Shown here: piece by piece, positions 44,695-57,233 of the stretch
Numbering within the stretch: position 1 is the first letter of the stretch
Layout of the letters: each line of letters starts with the position of its first letter
Assembly: GCA_030549495.1 (NCBI GenBank)
Contig: JAUIRK010000414.1
Coordinates: forward strand, 62,001-126,000
From: Nectonema munidae
Lineage: Eukaryota > Nematomorpha > Nectonematoida > Nectonematidae
DNA length: 64,000 bases
Direction of reading: 5' to 3'
Program-made: the position numbers and the translations under genes
The notes under the pieces: generated by a model
Database searches by the model: none
The model's input: the letters and a program-made list of their open reading frames with translations, nothing else
What the model was told of the DNA's origin: nothing

Positions 44695-45110
44695 TCACAA
44701 TTTGATTAGTTTTACTGACATTTTCACAACGTAACTGCGAAAACTGAGTTTAGAAATGAAACTAGCACGCTCATGTTTGTATAAAAATGTTTTATTTCAA
44801 ATTTGAATAGATATTTTTTAGAGCTATCATCAATCAAAATTTTGATAAAAATTTGCTACTAAGTTTGCTATGTTTATTTATACTATATATGTAGTATGTT
44901 TTATGGCTTCAAAACGGTACACCATTATAAATTTTCAAGAGTGTATATAATAAAGGCACTAGTTATAAGTGATATTGGCTTTTAATTTTGATTGACAGTT
45001 TCTTGTGATGAGTGGAACATTCAACAACCTTGGAAATGTTACCAAAAGATGCTGCTCGCGATGTTACTATCTATCACCAAATTTGAAGAAATATTCTAAT
45101 AAGAAGGTAT
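44695..45110 (-). mobile_element. piggyBac-like element fragment
   Basis: On the minus strand it repeats the head of the 9653 element (gctgcatcttttggtaacat, aaactgtcaatcaaaattaa, tatagtataaataaacatag region), then runs into one satellite A unit (tagtttcatttctaaactca). Terminal CCCTATTAGTG is not preserved. Confidence 0.6.
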
Positions 45111-46722
45111 TTTTTATGCAATAAAAGTTTCTGTTGAAAGGACGAGAGTTTAAAAATCATTATGGAAATTCACTGATGGAACTAAATCTGTTTTACTTTT
45201 TGCTGGTAGTTAGTCAATAATTGCATAACAACTAAAAAAGAATACATCTGATACTACACGTTTGACATGAAGGCTTCAAGCATCAGTATTAGAAAAAGTC
45301 ATTCAAAATAAACAAAGAAACGATCATGAAAGCGTGTTTTTGAAGAGCAGTTGTTGTAAATTTGTGAATTACAAACATAAATGAAAAGATCTGAAATGAT
45401 AAACTTCACAAGATAAATAACACAATGACTTTTCAATGTAAACAATAAGCATGTAATTTTATAAGTATGACTTCATATGATTCTATGATATCATATTTCA
45501 TGTCATAACCTTCTTTTCAATACTTGAACCACAAAAAAAACATTTCAGTTGTTAACAACTCCATTAAATAAGAGAATCAAAAATTAGATTTAAAAAAATT
45601 GTAAATAAAAAATATGTCTTGCTCTTCAAACAGATGGTGCGAAAAATGTGAAAATATGATGTAATAATATATTCTTTCAAGTGAAACTATTTACTAGAAA
45701 AATTTATTCAAACTAATAATTTGTTGATAAAATTGATGAAGGAGAAAAATTTTAAGATGCTTCAAAGAAAATGTTTATTTCATAAAATAGTGTGAAAAGC
45801 AGAAAATTACTTTTTCACTGGGGAATGTAATACTTTGGATGGAGAATGATTTTGGAACAAAGAAAATAGATATTCTTATATCATTCATAAGTTACACCTC
45901 GTTTTTTAGCAGTGTTTCTCAACGCGCTCTATGTTGATCCCCAAGCAGTCTACAATATTTTTAGAGGGGTTGAGGAGTAAATATAATAATTTGTTAAGGA
46001 AAAGTTCTGAAATTAAAAAAAATTTGATATATCATGGCGAAAATGTCAGCTATGCTTTGCATTTTTTTTAATCAGGTTTGATTCTAAAAGTAATTATAAT
46101 TAAATATTATTTAACTTTAAAGCGTTCACTTATGTTCTTTGTTTGCATTCAAAGGTTTTCAGTCTAATTATTTTGACTTTTTGATAATAAAAGTTGATTT
46201 TACAAAATTTAATTATAGAAGGAAAGGAACAAAAGATATATTTTCCAGGATAAACAAAATGCAAATAACTGCTAGGGTAATTATCCTGACAAAATACAAG
46301 AAAAAAAAATCTCATGACATGTAATGTTGAACGTTGGTAGACAACTTGTTTTTGTCATTCCGATCCGCTATAATTTTAATTAGGCTAATAATTTAATATG
46401 GTTAATTAGTTCATAATTTGCTAGATGTAAGATCTGATATACTTCATTTGGGGAGACGATGTTACAATAGTTATTACTTAAAAGTCCCAATTTATATCTT
46501 TTACTACATTGACTGCTTTACTCCAAAATAACCAAACTTTTTGTCTTCCCACAGATGCCTCATTCATGAGGTAAATTATGCGTATTTTTGAAACTAAATA
46601 AAATTTGACTGACCTCATAAAGAATCAGATATTGCAAAAATAAAAACATATTATTTTGCAAAACCGAGCCTATTTTCACCACAAAGAGTAGAGCTCTCCA
46701 ATGCTACCATTTTCAATCCAAA
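45111..46722. other. Noncoding AT-rich spacer
   Basis: No gene. A lone hAT-like end (cagtgtttctcaacgcgctc) lies at 45909. Short open frames on both strands at 46130-46324 are complementary and composition-driven. Confidence 0.5.
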
Positions 46723-47590
46723 ATGTTGTTTAAATATTCATGTTATGCTCTTAACACTTTTTTTACTAAAATATTCGATGTAAATTTCAGTTATCAAAAA
46801 AAAAATTCTCTTATTCTTGAAACAGCTTCGATAGAAAATCTGAAAGTTGTTAAAAGGTCCCTCCAAAATGAAGGTATACTTTTCATTGATTCTACAGTTA
46901 AAAGCCCTTACTTCTGCTCAGTGGCGGATCCAGAAATTGACCATAGGGGGCGAGGGCAATTTTAAATACTAGTAAAATACTACCATACAAGTCTTCATGC
47001 TTTAGGAAAGAGCAAAATCAGTAAGGGGAATTTCTGAAGCCATTCTTCATAGGAGGGGGCTAGGCCCAGGTGGCCCCCCTCTGGATCTGCCAGTGCTTCT
47101 GCTTAAAAAACGTTGATAATATGATGTCTATTGAAGAAATCAGATCTACAATAAGTAAGCAAAATGATATTTCTTTTGACAATATTTTAAATATATTCAA
47201 GTTTTCTAATCATCATGATAATAATCTTTATAATATTGCAGTTAAATTTAATCATAATATTGTGAAAAAAATATTTGAACGTAAATTTATGTTTATAGAC
47301 TGTACTGCACATAGTATTGAACTATTACGGAGCCATATTAAAAATGCACCAGATGTAATGGATATTACCACTATGCTCATGAATGCAAGGCTACTTGTTT
47401 CAGCTGAAGATTTTGCGGACTAGCGAGCGCATGATTCATTTAAGTGTGATAATAAATAAAATAAGTTTTGTAAGAATTGCTATTCCAAAAAGCTAAAGTC
47501 AAATCATATATGCAATTCTAAATATTATCCTTCCTTAAGAGACTTAAATAAATTTAATGAATCTGCTTTACATTTTCTTATAAATAATTC
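46723..47590 (+). pseudogene. LINE ORF1 relic
   Basis: The left part reads ETASIENLKVVKRSLQNEGI and STVKSPYFC; after a 177-bp MITE the right part continues LKNVDNMMSIEEIRSTISKQ and FKFSNHHDNNLYNIAVKFNH. 'EI..-I..QN' followed by a divergent RNA-binding fold is typical of CR1/jockey-type ORF1 proteins. Further on a Cys/His cluster (CKNCYSKKLKSNHIC) resembles an ORF1 zinc knuckle. Stops lie at 47421 and within the zinc-finger part. Confidence 0.5.
46911..47103. mobile_element. 177-bp hAT MITE with exact TSD
   Basis: Target octamer cttctgct at 46911-46918 and 47096-47103. Element 46919-47095 begins CAGTGGCGGATCCAGA and ends TCTGGATCTGCCAGTG; the ends match at 14 of 16 positions. There is no coding capacity. 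It interrupts the LINE ORF1 frame, so it is younger than the LINE. Confidence 0.92.
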
Positions 47591-47754
47591 TGAATGAATT
47601 TTAACTCTAATAATAATAGCGATTTTCTTGAAATGGACTTATTTACATCTAATCCCATTACCGTATTAACATAGTAGCAGATGTAGCTAGTAACTAATAA
47701 TGCTAATTCTAATAAAATACTAGTAACTTTAGAGATATTGAGCTTCAAAAACTT

Positions 47755-48014
47755 GTACAGATGTAGCAGTTGCTACAGGCGCCGCGCTTTACAAGGGCCC
47801 TGCGCTCAGTTGAAAAATGCGTCGAAAAAACATTTAAAGTTATTTTTTAAAGTTTTCTTCAATTCTTCTTTTATATTTCCTCCTTAAAATAAATTTTTGC
47901 TCTTGAATTTTGTGGTTTTTATCTTTTTTGTAGAATCTAAATCAATTTTATTAAAAAAAATTTACTTCCTCACTATCATTTGTAAATTTACTCGATCTGC
48001 TACAGGCCCCGAAC
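47755..48014. other. Possible further MITE between LINE ORFs
   Basis: Words tgctacaggcgccgcgcttt at the left and gatctgctacaggccccgaa at the right suggest related ends, and ttggtagatccggcattg recalls the MITE terminus above. No clean target duplication could be fixed. Confidence 0.3.
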
Positions 48015-49073
48015 TTGGTAGATCCGGCATTGTCTAATCCTAAAGAAAATAGTCTCGAACCAAATGAATCTAACATAGATAATACTTACTCTTTTAATTC
48101 TAATAGTTTATCTAGACTCGATATTTCTCAAACAAAATTTTTTGAAGATCATAATGTTTCACCATCAATATGTGTTGATGCTGTCTATAGTTTTGGTTCT
48201 CTTTATAATTTTAACTTGTTTAGTTTAAATTGTCAATCACTTAATTCTAAGTTTGATGACATAGCTAACTTACTATTGGATTTCAATTCAAACAATTTCT
48301 CTAGCGTAAGTGCTTTTGCACTTCAAGAAACTTGGCTATCAACTAATTTTTTGAATCAATTCACTATTTCTGGTCATCATTTTTTGTCACAAGCCAGAAG
48401 ACTTTTTACACATTCTGGTTTCATTTTTATACATAACTCTCTCAGCTCTTTTCCGTTTATCTTTGATTCTTTATATGAGTTGTTTGAAGTCTTTTCAATT
48501 GAAATTGAAATCAATAACTCTAAAAACATAGTTATTCACAATCTATATAAGCTCCCAACTAGTTTGAAGTTTGATTTTGTAAGTTTTATTAATGATTTAT
48601 CTCATTTTCTATCTCTTCTTAATTCTAAACATTCACCTGTTATTGTAGGAGATTTTAAAATTAATATGTTTTCTGTAGATACCTCATCTCAAACCAGTAG
48701 TTTTTTAAACCTGTTAATATCTCATTCTTTTAGTATTTTTGTAACTAAAGTCTCACGTCCGCACCATAGTACTTTGATTGACAATATCTTTATGAGTAAA
48801 GAAATTTCCAATGTTAAGAGTTTGGTTTTGGAATCGTGTATATCGGATCACTTCCCTATGATGTTTTCTTTTGACTTTTATTCTTCAAACACTGAGTACT
48901 TCAAAAGATTGAATAAACAATGCTTTGTTGAATCCTTAGCGGAATACGAATTTAAAAAACCTTTTCATCCACTTTTTGATGATCCGAATATTCTCTTCAC
49001 TCGCTTGACAAACATAATTTCATCATCAATATTAATTAATACGAAGATTTATGCCCGTAATAAATCTAAATAG
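48015..49073 (+). pseudogene. LINE ORF2, AP-type endonuclease part
   Basis: An open stretch of about 350 codons. Endonuclease/exonuclease/phosphatase motifs are present in order: LFSLNCQSLNSKFDDI (first Asn), LQETWLS (metal-binding Glu), VIVGDFKINMF (GDFN-type block, with Lys where Asn is usual), and ESCISDHFPMMF (SDH, catalytic His). This is the apurinic endonuclease domain that starts ORF2 of CR1/jockey/L2-like LINEs. The Lys in place of Asn in the GDFN block would probably disable it. The frame stops at 49071 before the RT, and the RT parts follow in other frames. Confidence 0.75.
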
Positions 49074-49421
49074 AAATAGTTTCATAATCCATGGATGACG
49101 CCTGATAAAAGTCAGTGTTAATTTATATCATAAAATAAATAAAAGTACGGGCACTAGGTACTCTTCTTTGAAAGTTAAGTTTTTTTATAGAAAAAAAATT
49201 AAGCTATTAATTAATATACTAAAAAACAATTATTATACCTGAATTTTTAAATCTAACAAAACGACAAAGGACATTTGAAAACAAACTAAATTCTTTTTTG
49301 AAACAAGAAATTGATGAGACTTTTTCAATAAAACATAATGGTTTTCAAATGACTGATGACTCTAAATTGACTAATCCTTTTAACTCTTATTTTTCTTCCA
49401 CCTTAACTTGTTCAAACATGG

Positions 49422-49743
49422 ATGAGAATTTTACAAAGTACCATGAAACAACCACAGAACTTTTTATTTGAGAAAATTACTCTAGATTTAGTTTTTATTT
49501 TTAGGTCATTGAAAATTAATAATAGTGTAGATATCTATGGAATTCCATCCAATCATATTAAATTAATCTTTCCATTTATTGTAAATATTTTGTTAATTGG
49601 ATATAATTTTTGTATCGAACATAGTTTTATTTCTGATGTTTTCAAAAAGTCTAGGGTTGTTCCTGTCTATAAAAAAGGTAGTAAGCATGAAATATTTAAA
49701 TATAGACCGATTTGTATCATTCCGGTATTATCTAACAAGCTCG
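49422..49743 (+). pseudogene. LINE reverse transcriptase, N-terminal part
   Basis: The block SLKINNSVDIYGIPSNHIKL is followed by IEHSFISDVFKKSRVVPVYK and KKGSKHEIFKYRPICIIPVL, the standard RT blocks 0-2 of non-LTR elements ('VPVxKKG-xxxxxxNYRPIS'). The frame is cut by an insertion just after SNKL. Confidence 0.75.
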
Positions 49744-49745
49744 TA

Positions 49746-52700
49746 TTCAGGGGGCAGAGGCCCTTTTTTTTTTTTATCTCCCTCTATCTTCTCTTTCAGC
49801 CTTGAACTTTTTTTTCTTCATAAGGTTCACACGGTAGTGGCATTGAATAAGGCACTAATACTTTGCTTTTTTCTAGTTTAATTCATTTAATAAATTTATT
49901 TGTACTATTTTTTTGCTTTTTGATTCATTTTTTTTTTAGTTGAATCAAGTCATAGTTACTTATGGTAGTCTATTTTCATGATAAATAGTTTTAAAAAAAT
50001 TTTCTGCAAGGTAAAAAATATTGCTTTTTTAATTTTTGAATATAGTAAGATATATTTATTTTGTATTTTTATTTAATATTTATTTATTATTTATATTAGA
50101 ATCAATCTAAGTCTTTGTCATTATTTTCTTTAACATAAAAATTTACTCACTCTCATTAAAATGATACAATCATTATGGGACGCCACGAAAAAAAAACAGT
50201 AGCATCTTGCCATAAAGTAGATCGATTTCTTGCTAAACTTAGATCAGAAGACAATGATAAAGATGCTTGCAGAGATGAAATAAATACTCATTGCCTTACA
50301 ACTTCACAAATTACTGATGGATGTAACTCTTTAACATCACAACCTGTTTTGACAAATCTTTTACATCCTGCAAATGTTTGTCATGATAATTGTGAACATA
50401 CAAGTAATTTTAATGATATAAGAAGAATTTATCTATCAACTGTAGAACCAAAGAAATTTTTTGAATTTATAAATCATTTGAGCTTTGCTCAAAAATATGA
50501 TCTGCAGCACACTAAACCTCGTGAAAATGCAGTTTTTCCTACTCCGTTTCTTGGAGGTTGTAAAAGAAGTTTTCGAGTAGAATGGCTGAAACAGCACACG
50601 TGGATGGTTTATAGTGAAGTTGTTGACGGAGTTTTTTGCATTGCTTGCTCAGTATTTGCTTCTAATCAACTAAGTGGTAAACTTATTAATAGGCCTTTTC
50701 GGACGTGGAACAAAAAAAAGCGAAGCTGTTAAGCAACGTGTGCGTTGTTTGTATCATAATATCTCCATGGAAAAAGCTAATCCTTTGAAGCAAGTAGTGA
50801 AAAAACCAGAGAGCAGTATGACTTCTTTAGTAGACTCACGTAAAAGAAAAAATATGGAACAAAATTCTTAAATCTTTTGCAAGAGCTGTACTATTTTGTG
50901 AAAGACAGGGTATTGCACACAGAGGTGATGTAGAAGACATAAATTCTTCTACAAATCAGGGAAATTTTCTGGCGCTTCTTAAAGTAATGGCTGTTAACGA
51001 TAGTACACTTGCACATCATCTTGACACTCCTGCAATGAAATCTGCAAAATATATTTCTGCTCGTACCCAAAATGAGCTCATAGAAATAATAGGAAAAGAT
51101 ATTATTTTCAAGGACATTATCAATGAGATTAATTCTTCTCCATTTTATTCCATATTAGCCGATGAGATTACAACACATAATAAAGAATTATTATCAATTT
51201 GTGCCAGATTTGTTGACAAGGAAAAAACGTGAGAGAAGAATTTTTGACATTTTTAGCATTAGAAAAAAACAGGAGAAATAATAGCAGAAAAAATCCTTGT
51301 GTTTTTGCAAGAAAATGACATTCCTACTGAAAACATGCGTGGATGATGGTGCTAAAAACATGTCTTCTGAACGTATAGGCGCACAGTCAAGAATAAAAAA
51401 AGAAGCTCCATTAGGCACTTATGTTCATTGTAATTCTCACTGTTTAAATCTAGTAATCACTCATTCTTCCTCAAAACCTTATGTGCGTAACATGTTTGAT
51501 TCTTTAAAAAACTGTTGTGTGTACTTTTTAAATAGTCCAAAAAGAAGTGGCGCTCTTGTGTCAGTTATAATGAATAATAGCCAAAGCAAGGAAAAGAAAA
51601 GAAAGCCATTGTTAGATTTTTGCAAAACTCGATGGGCAGAAACACGATGCATATAATCATTTTTACAGAAACTTTGTACACATTATCAATACTTTAGAAA
51701 TGATAGGTTATAAGCGTCATTTTGATAAGTATGTGACTAATTTTGCGGATTGGGTTGCGAGTAATCGCAGTAATGCACAACAAATATTACACAACATTAC
51801 TTCTTTTCAATTCATCATTGTTTTCATGAACGTATATCAATATCTATCTCATTTGTCTGTAGTTACAGTGAAGCTTCAAAGAAAAACTTTCGATATAATA
51901 GAAGCATATGAAATTATATCTGAAATAATTTTATTGTATAAAAAAGAAAGAAATAAATTTCAATGAAATCTACAATGAAAGCCTCAATATGGCTAAAAAA
52001 GGATTGGTATTCACGCTGAGATGCCTCGAATTGTTTCAAGACAACAATTTCGAAGTTACGCGAAAGCAAACACTCCATGTGACTATTATTTGAGAAACGT
52101 TGCTATACCTTTTCTAGATCACATTATAATGTGTCTTAACGAAAAGTTGTTTTTTGCAATAATTTCAGCATCTTTGTTGCGTCTTGTTCCAAGCGTTTTG
52201 TTGATGTGAACGAGGTTGTGGAAAAATACAAAAATGATTTACCTTGTCCAGAATTATTCTCAACTGAGTTGCAACGCTGGAAAAATCATTTTATGCAAAA
52301 GACTCTATATCTACTCCCTGAATCTCTAGCACAAGCAATAAAGGAATGTGATGCAATGATGTTTCCTAATATCTCTGTTCTTCTGCAGATAACTTGCACA
52401 ATTCCGGTAACCTCGTGCGGATGTGAAAGAAGTATAAGGGCATTAGGCAGATTGAACACCTACATGAGGTCTTCAATGACAAAGACTCGCCTGTCTAACT
52501 TAGCACTTCTGCACATTCACTATGACACAGAGATTGATTTAAATACAGTTCTTGATTATTATGTTCAAAAGCATCCGCGTAAACTTGAATTAAATAGTTT
52601 ACTCTATTGAAACTGTAAGTTTTGAATAAACCTTATTTTTTCTTTATATTATTATTACACATATTTTTTCATTTTAATCTGAATTGAAACAATTTTAGTT

Positions 52701-53060
52701 TTCACTGAGTTTTTAGTAAAAAAATAAAACTAAAATAAAATAATTCTGATTGAAAAAAGTCTAAAAACCTTTAAATAAATACCGATCAAATTAACTTTAT
52801 CTTCCATTGCAAAATTTAGATTACCATCTTCTTTTTATCCTGTTTAGCAATATTACTTTTCCAATGTCATGAAAAAGTTAGGTTGTCAAATTGAGGAAAT
52901 TTTTTGGATTACATCAATTAAATGTAGAAATTATAAGTTTTTGTAAAAAGTCTAATTTACACTATTTATTAATTATCATGTAATCGATAAAATAATATTA
53001 TATACATGAAAGTTTCACTAAAATTTTTTTATAGTTCGAACCCCCCCCCCCCCCCCCCCC
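49746..53060 (+). mobile_element. hAT transposon inserted in the LINE
   Basis: The LINE frame is lost at about 49743, where a hAT-like start (cagggggcagaggccc plus a T run) stands, and RT sequence resumes only at 53385. Between them lies a broken hAT transposase (50175-52610). A clear right end was not found; the C-rich run at 53041-53068 may be at or near it. About 100 RT residues are missing between the two LINE parts, so the insertion was accompanied by loss of LINE DNA. Confidence 0.6.
50175..52610 (+). pseudogene. hAT transposase (ZMYM1/DUF4371-like), broken
   Basis: Parts in order: a TTF-type zinc-finger region (FRVEWLKQHTWMVYSEVVDG, VFCIACSVFAS), the DUF4371/RNase H-like core (SPFYSILADEITTHNKELLS; VDDGAKNMSSERIGAQS; YVHCNSHCLNLVITHSSSKP; KPLLDFCKTRWAETR), and the C-terminal dimerisation domain (ITCTIPVTSCGCERSIRALG, MRSSMTKTRLSNLALLHIHY). 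This order is established for ZMYM1-like hAT transposases. The frame changes or stops about six times (near 50700, 50870, 51230, 51655, 51965, 52200), so it is inactive but not very old: almost all domains are readable. Confidence 0.85.
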
Positions 53061-53180
53061 CTCCCCCCGCGCGTGTTTTCTTTAATATTTGAAGTAGACA
53101 AAAATAAAAAAAAAAAAAAATTAATAAAAATATTTTTTTTTTTTTTTTTTTTCTTTTTATTAAAAAAAAATATACTACAC
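53041..53180. repeat. Homopolymer cluster
   Basis: C-run of about 21 plus further C, then A14, T20 and A9 in close succession. It resembles the suspicious zone at 37398-37516 but cannot be compared with a second copy. Confidence 0.6.
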
Positions 53181-53384
53181 AAATTTTTTGTATTTTTTGT
53201 TTAATTGTTTATTGTATTTTTTATTATTTATTAAAAAATAGTAAATAATATATTATTTTTTATTTAATATATTCTCTCTTTCTTCTTTCTTATTTTTTTA
53301 TTTAAATTAATTTTTTTATGGTTTTGGTATAAATATATCTTTTAAAATCTATAAAATATTTCTTTTCTAATCCTTCTTCTATTT

Positions 53385-53720
53385 TGTGTGGGGTACCTCA
53401 AGAGTCTATTCTCGGTCCTCTATTATTCTCAATTTTTATAAACGATCTTTACTTGTCAAACTCTTTTTATGAATTTCGAATATATGCTGATGATTTAACA
53501 GTTCTCATCCCTTTTAATTCATCTTTCTGTTCAGCTGATTTTAAATCTCCAAGGACCCATTGATATATTGATTTTAATCTCCTGTTCGATTGGTTTGAAT
53601 TCAATTCCTTGAGGGTAAACTTTGATAAATCGAAATTTCTTTGTTTCACTAATAAAATTTTAGAATCTTTGCCTAATTTTGGTTTTGAGATGTATGAGAA
53701 TTTAATTTACTGGGGTATCT
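53385..53720 (+). pseudogene. LINE reverse transcriptase, catalytic part
   Basis: Reads SILCGVPQESILGPLLFSIF, INDLY, then IYADDLTVL, the catalytic FADD-type box, then FEFNSLRVNFDKSKFLCF and a degraded end. 'GVPQGSILGPLLF..-YxNDL' is the canonical block 4 of non-LTR RTs (Gly to Glu here). It continues the RT part that stops at 49743. The LINE 3' end near 53720-53760 is not clear. Confidence 0.75.
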
Positions 53721-53760
53721 CTAAACAGTGGGCACAAGAGGACACAAGCAAAATAAAGTA

Positions 53761-54245
53761 AAAATTTATATAATTTTTATTTTATATACTTCCTTATTCA
53801 ATAAAATACATATTACAGTTGTTTTAGTTAAATTTTTTCATAGAATTAAAAATTTTGGTGGATAAAAAAACTCTTTTTTTGCTTAGCTACTCTTTTCATC
53901 TTAATCTAAAAAGGGGTTTAAATTTGAAATTTAAATTTAAAGGTCACCAATAATCTTAAAAATGCCGTATAGATTTAAAATTTTTTTTTAGTGTTTTTTG
54001 TTTTCTTTAGATTTCAAAGATCTAAGATATATGGGACAAGGAAAAATTTTGTATTACTTTTAAAATAACAAAACTAAATTTTAATTTGAGACATTTTAAC
54101 TAACTTTTTTCTCTAATTACTCTACTTTACTTAAAGTGATCTTTATTAGATTTATTGAATTCTAAAACTCAAACAAGTTTTATTCATAAATTTAATCAGC
54201 TTTATTTAAAAAAGAAATTTTATATCTGTGTATTTTCATAAAGGT
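53761..54245. other. Noncoding AT-rich spacer
   Basis: No gene or repeat recognised. Confidence 0.45.
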
Positions 54246-54545
54246 TTAACCCTATTAATGCCTTATAAAGGATTATATATAAGATTTATTATAAGGGGGC
54301 CTTATTAGAGGCCCTTGACTAAAAATTTAATTGTACAAAATTGGCAGAATCATATCCCTTCAAATTTTATGACTTTTCCTAAAATCGTTAGCTGCATCTT
54401 TTGATACCATTTTCATGGTAGTTTAATGGCCCTTTCATATTCAAAACTGTCTATCAAAATCAAAAATTAAAATTTTTCATCAAAATTTTGGCGTTATCTA
54501 TAGTTAACCTTATAACTTATGGCCTATATTATATACTACCTTGAA
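54246..54545. mobile_element. piggyBac-like element, left end fragment
   Basis: TTAA (54246-54249) followed by CCCTATTAATGCC and then the same ~290-bp head as the 9653 element (ggcagaatcatatcccttca, gctgcatcttttgataccat, catggtagtttaatggccc). After 54545 the similarity ends and no right end follows, so the copy is truncated. Confidence 0.75.
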
Positions 54546-54893
54546 AAAAAGGCATATTGTGTGTACTTGTCCCCATATTAGTAAACGATTTTTTTAATGA
54601 TATGAACATCTACCTGTTTTGCAATATCGCTCATCTAAAAAAAGATAAAATATTTAAAGTAAATTCTGTTAAGTTTTAGAAAATAAATTAGAAAAAATTA
54701 AAGAAGCTTTAGTCATCAATGCATATATTTTATGTAATTTACATAAAAAAGACCAATTCGTTTAAAAATTAAAAGACAAATATGCGTAACTATCCCTTCC
54801 CTAATTTTTATTTATATTAAATTATATATCATGTGAAATATAATTTGTCATTTTTTTCTTTTTTATTTATGTAATAATTTATTATTTGACTTT

Positions 54894-57233
54894 AGAATAA
54901 ATTTTCCTTTGGATAATCATTTTTATGAAATATGTTCAAAGATAGTATATAGGCATTACTTGAAATGTTCAAAATGCAAGAAAGTTTATCATTTTTATTA
55001 CCAAGAACTTTCAATGATTGAAGGTTGTAATTTTTGGAACAACCAATTTCTTTGTTTAAAATGTGTTCGTTTGGATCATATCCAAGGTTTTGATTGCTCG
55101 TTAAAAAGATTACAATTTTTTGATTCTCTGAACAATATTGAAAGGATGCAATTACTTGTTAAAGAAAATATCTCCTTTGTGTATTAAATATACATCGAAG
55201 CCAGTTGATTTTAAGTTTATTGATATTGATATCGTTTTTGCTTAATATTTTAAAAGTGATTATTTCGTACCTCTCGTTACAAAAGACGACGGCAACTGCT
55301 TATTCAACGCTCCTTCAATTGGTTTAATTGGGAAAGAATCAATCTCAAAAGAAATTCGATTTAAAACGGCAATCGAGATCAATTTCTTTAAAGACTATTA
55401 TGTTTCTTTAGGTAAAACTTTTAATATAGAAAATATATCTATAGACATAAATAAAGAATGTGTGCAAAAATTATTTTTGGTCGTCTACATATCTCTTAAT
55501 GGCTGTCTCTTCTGTGATAGGATTACCGATAAATAGTTATTATCCTTCTATCAATGGGAAAGTCAACATTTATAGTAAATTGCTGAATTTTACTTTTTTA
55601 CCTCGCATTTCCAAAGTCTTTCAAGATAAAAATTCCCTAAACATACTATGGACTTCGACCAACTATATAAAAGATAAAACTTTTATGCCTAATCATTTTG
55701 TACCATTAATTAGAAAGGAATGCTTATATTCGAATCATTATAAAAAAATTTTTTGCAATGATAATACAAATGTTTTCAATTTTTCCCCAGAAAAGAAATC
55801 AAAGATTATTGAGTGTGAAAAGACTAATAATGACACTGGAGTAACATCAAATCCAAATTTTGATAAAAATTATATTCAAGGTTTTATGTCTTCACCTAGA
55901 ATAATTGAAATAATTGAAAAGTCTGAAAATCACTATAAAAATATTCCAAAAAATATCAAAGAAAATGAGTTTTTTGTAGTGGAAAAAAAAACTATATAAC
56001 AACAAACAATTTTTTCATGACTCTTGTGGTAGCTAGAAAAGCATCTCATCCAAAGTGTACCATTTTTTGAAAAAAGATGATTCAATAGAATTTATTAGAA
56101 AAGCGAGTAATGGATCTTTTTATAAAATTCTGAAAGGTAAAAATAAAACATTATCTTCTCAACCGTTAGATAATGAATATATTTACATAGATATTATTCG
56201 GTTTTGAAACGTTATCCTTCATATAAAAGGAGAATCTCATTGATCGAAAAACATCCAAATTTGAATGGTACAAATCTTAATCTTTGTGTATACGAATATA
56301 TTGGCGAATTTCCAATAGAAAAAATTTCACCACATTAGAATAGTAAGATTCCTAGTTGCGAATATATAAGAACTGAACATAGTACTTTTGAATACATAAA
56401 ATCTTGCTTTCAAAAAAAAATACCCCCTAAAAAGATATATAGTGAATCTTTGAAAAATGAAGATTATATGTTACGGAATTCATCTATTATATATAATACA
56501 AAATATTCAATGAATAAAAATTCATCCTTAAATGGCGGAAAAAACTTTTGTGATGAAATACATGAACTGTTATCTCTATCTTCAAAAGGTCATTTATATA
56601 TAAAACGAGTGTCTCAAGTTGGGAATAAATCTCCCACAATTATTTGTTACATAGAAAAGCAAATGATGCATAAGAAATCTTGAATTTTATATCAAAAAAA
56701 CGTATGCTGTATTATGGGAGTTGATAAGACTTATAACCTAAATACTTGTTATGTAACTAATACTGTGTTTCGTGATAAAAACATTCCTTCAAAAAAAAAG
56801 TAAAAAAAAACACGGTCTTTTCCGGGCCAGTTTTTTTACATTTTGACTCGACTTTTGAAATTTTTGCGAGTTTTTCTCTTATTTAAGTCAACTTTTATTT
56901 ACAGACATTACATGTAAGAGTTTACAAAATCTTATAATAGGAACCGATGAAGAGTATGCATTGGTTAAATCAATTAATTTTTGTTTTGGCGAGGCCAAAA
57001 TATTACTCTGTACGAGACATTTAAAAGAAAACATTCAAAGAAACTTGAGTAAAAAATTTGGAGTGAACAAAAAAGAAATAGATGAATTTTTAAAAGTAAT
57101 GTTTGGACCTTGCGGGCTGGCATATTCAACATCATATATTGAATATCCTGAGAAAGAAAAAAAGATTTTATTAAGGTACCTAGATAAATTTGGTTTTTAT
57201 TTGTCAAAAAAACTCTTAACAAACCAGTTATAA
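54894..57233 (+). pseudogene. OTU-domain plus Mutator-like transposase relic
   Basis: Parts in order. 54909-55187: MDNHFYEICSKIVYRHYLKC, with paired Cys-x2-Cys (CSKC, CLKC), a zinc-finger-like unit. 55262-56000: an OTU cysteine-protease-like domain, with VTKDDGNCLFNA holding the Asp/Cys loop, ASSVIGLPINSYYP-like strand and MPNHFVPLI holding the His; one frameshift lies near 55460. 56200-56800: linker, then PTIICYIEKQMMH and CCIMGVDKTYNLNTCYVTNT (first Asp). 56840-57233: GPVFLHFDSTFEI-like block in shifted frames, LIIGTDEEYALVKSINF (second Asp) and ILLCTRHLKENIQRNLSKKF. The transposase order recalls MULE-type DDE enzymes. Several stops and frameshifts make it dead. Terminal repeats were not found. 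Confidence 0.55.

Noticed and set aside
53467-53649. Minus-strand 60-codon frame
   Set aside because: Antisense of the LINE RT catalytic part.
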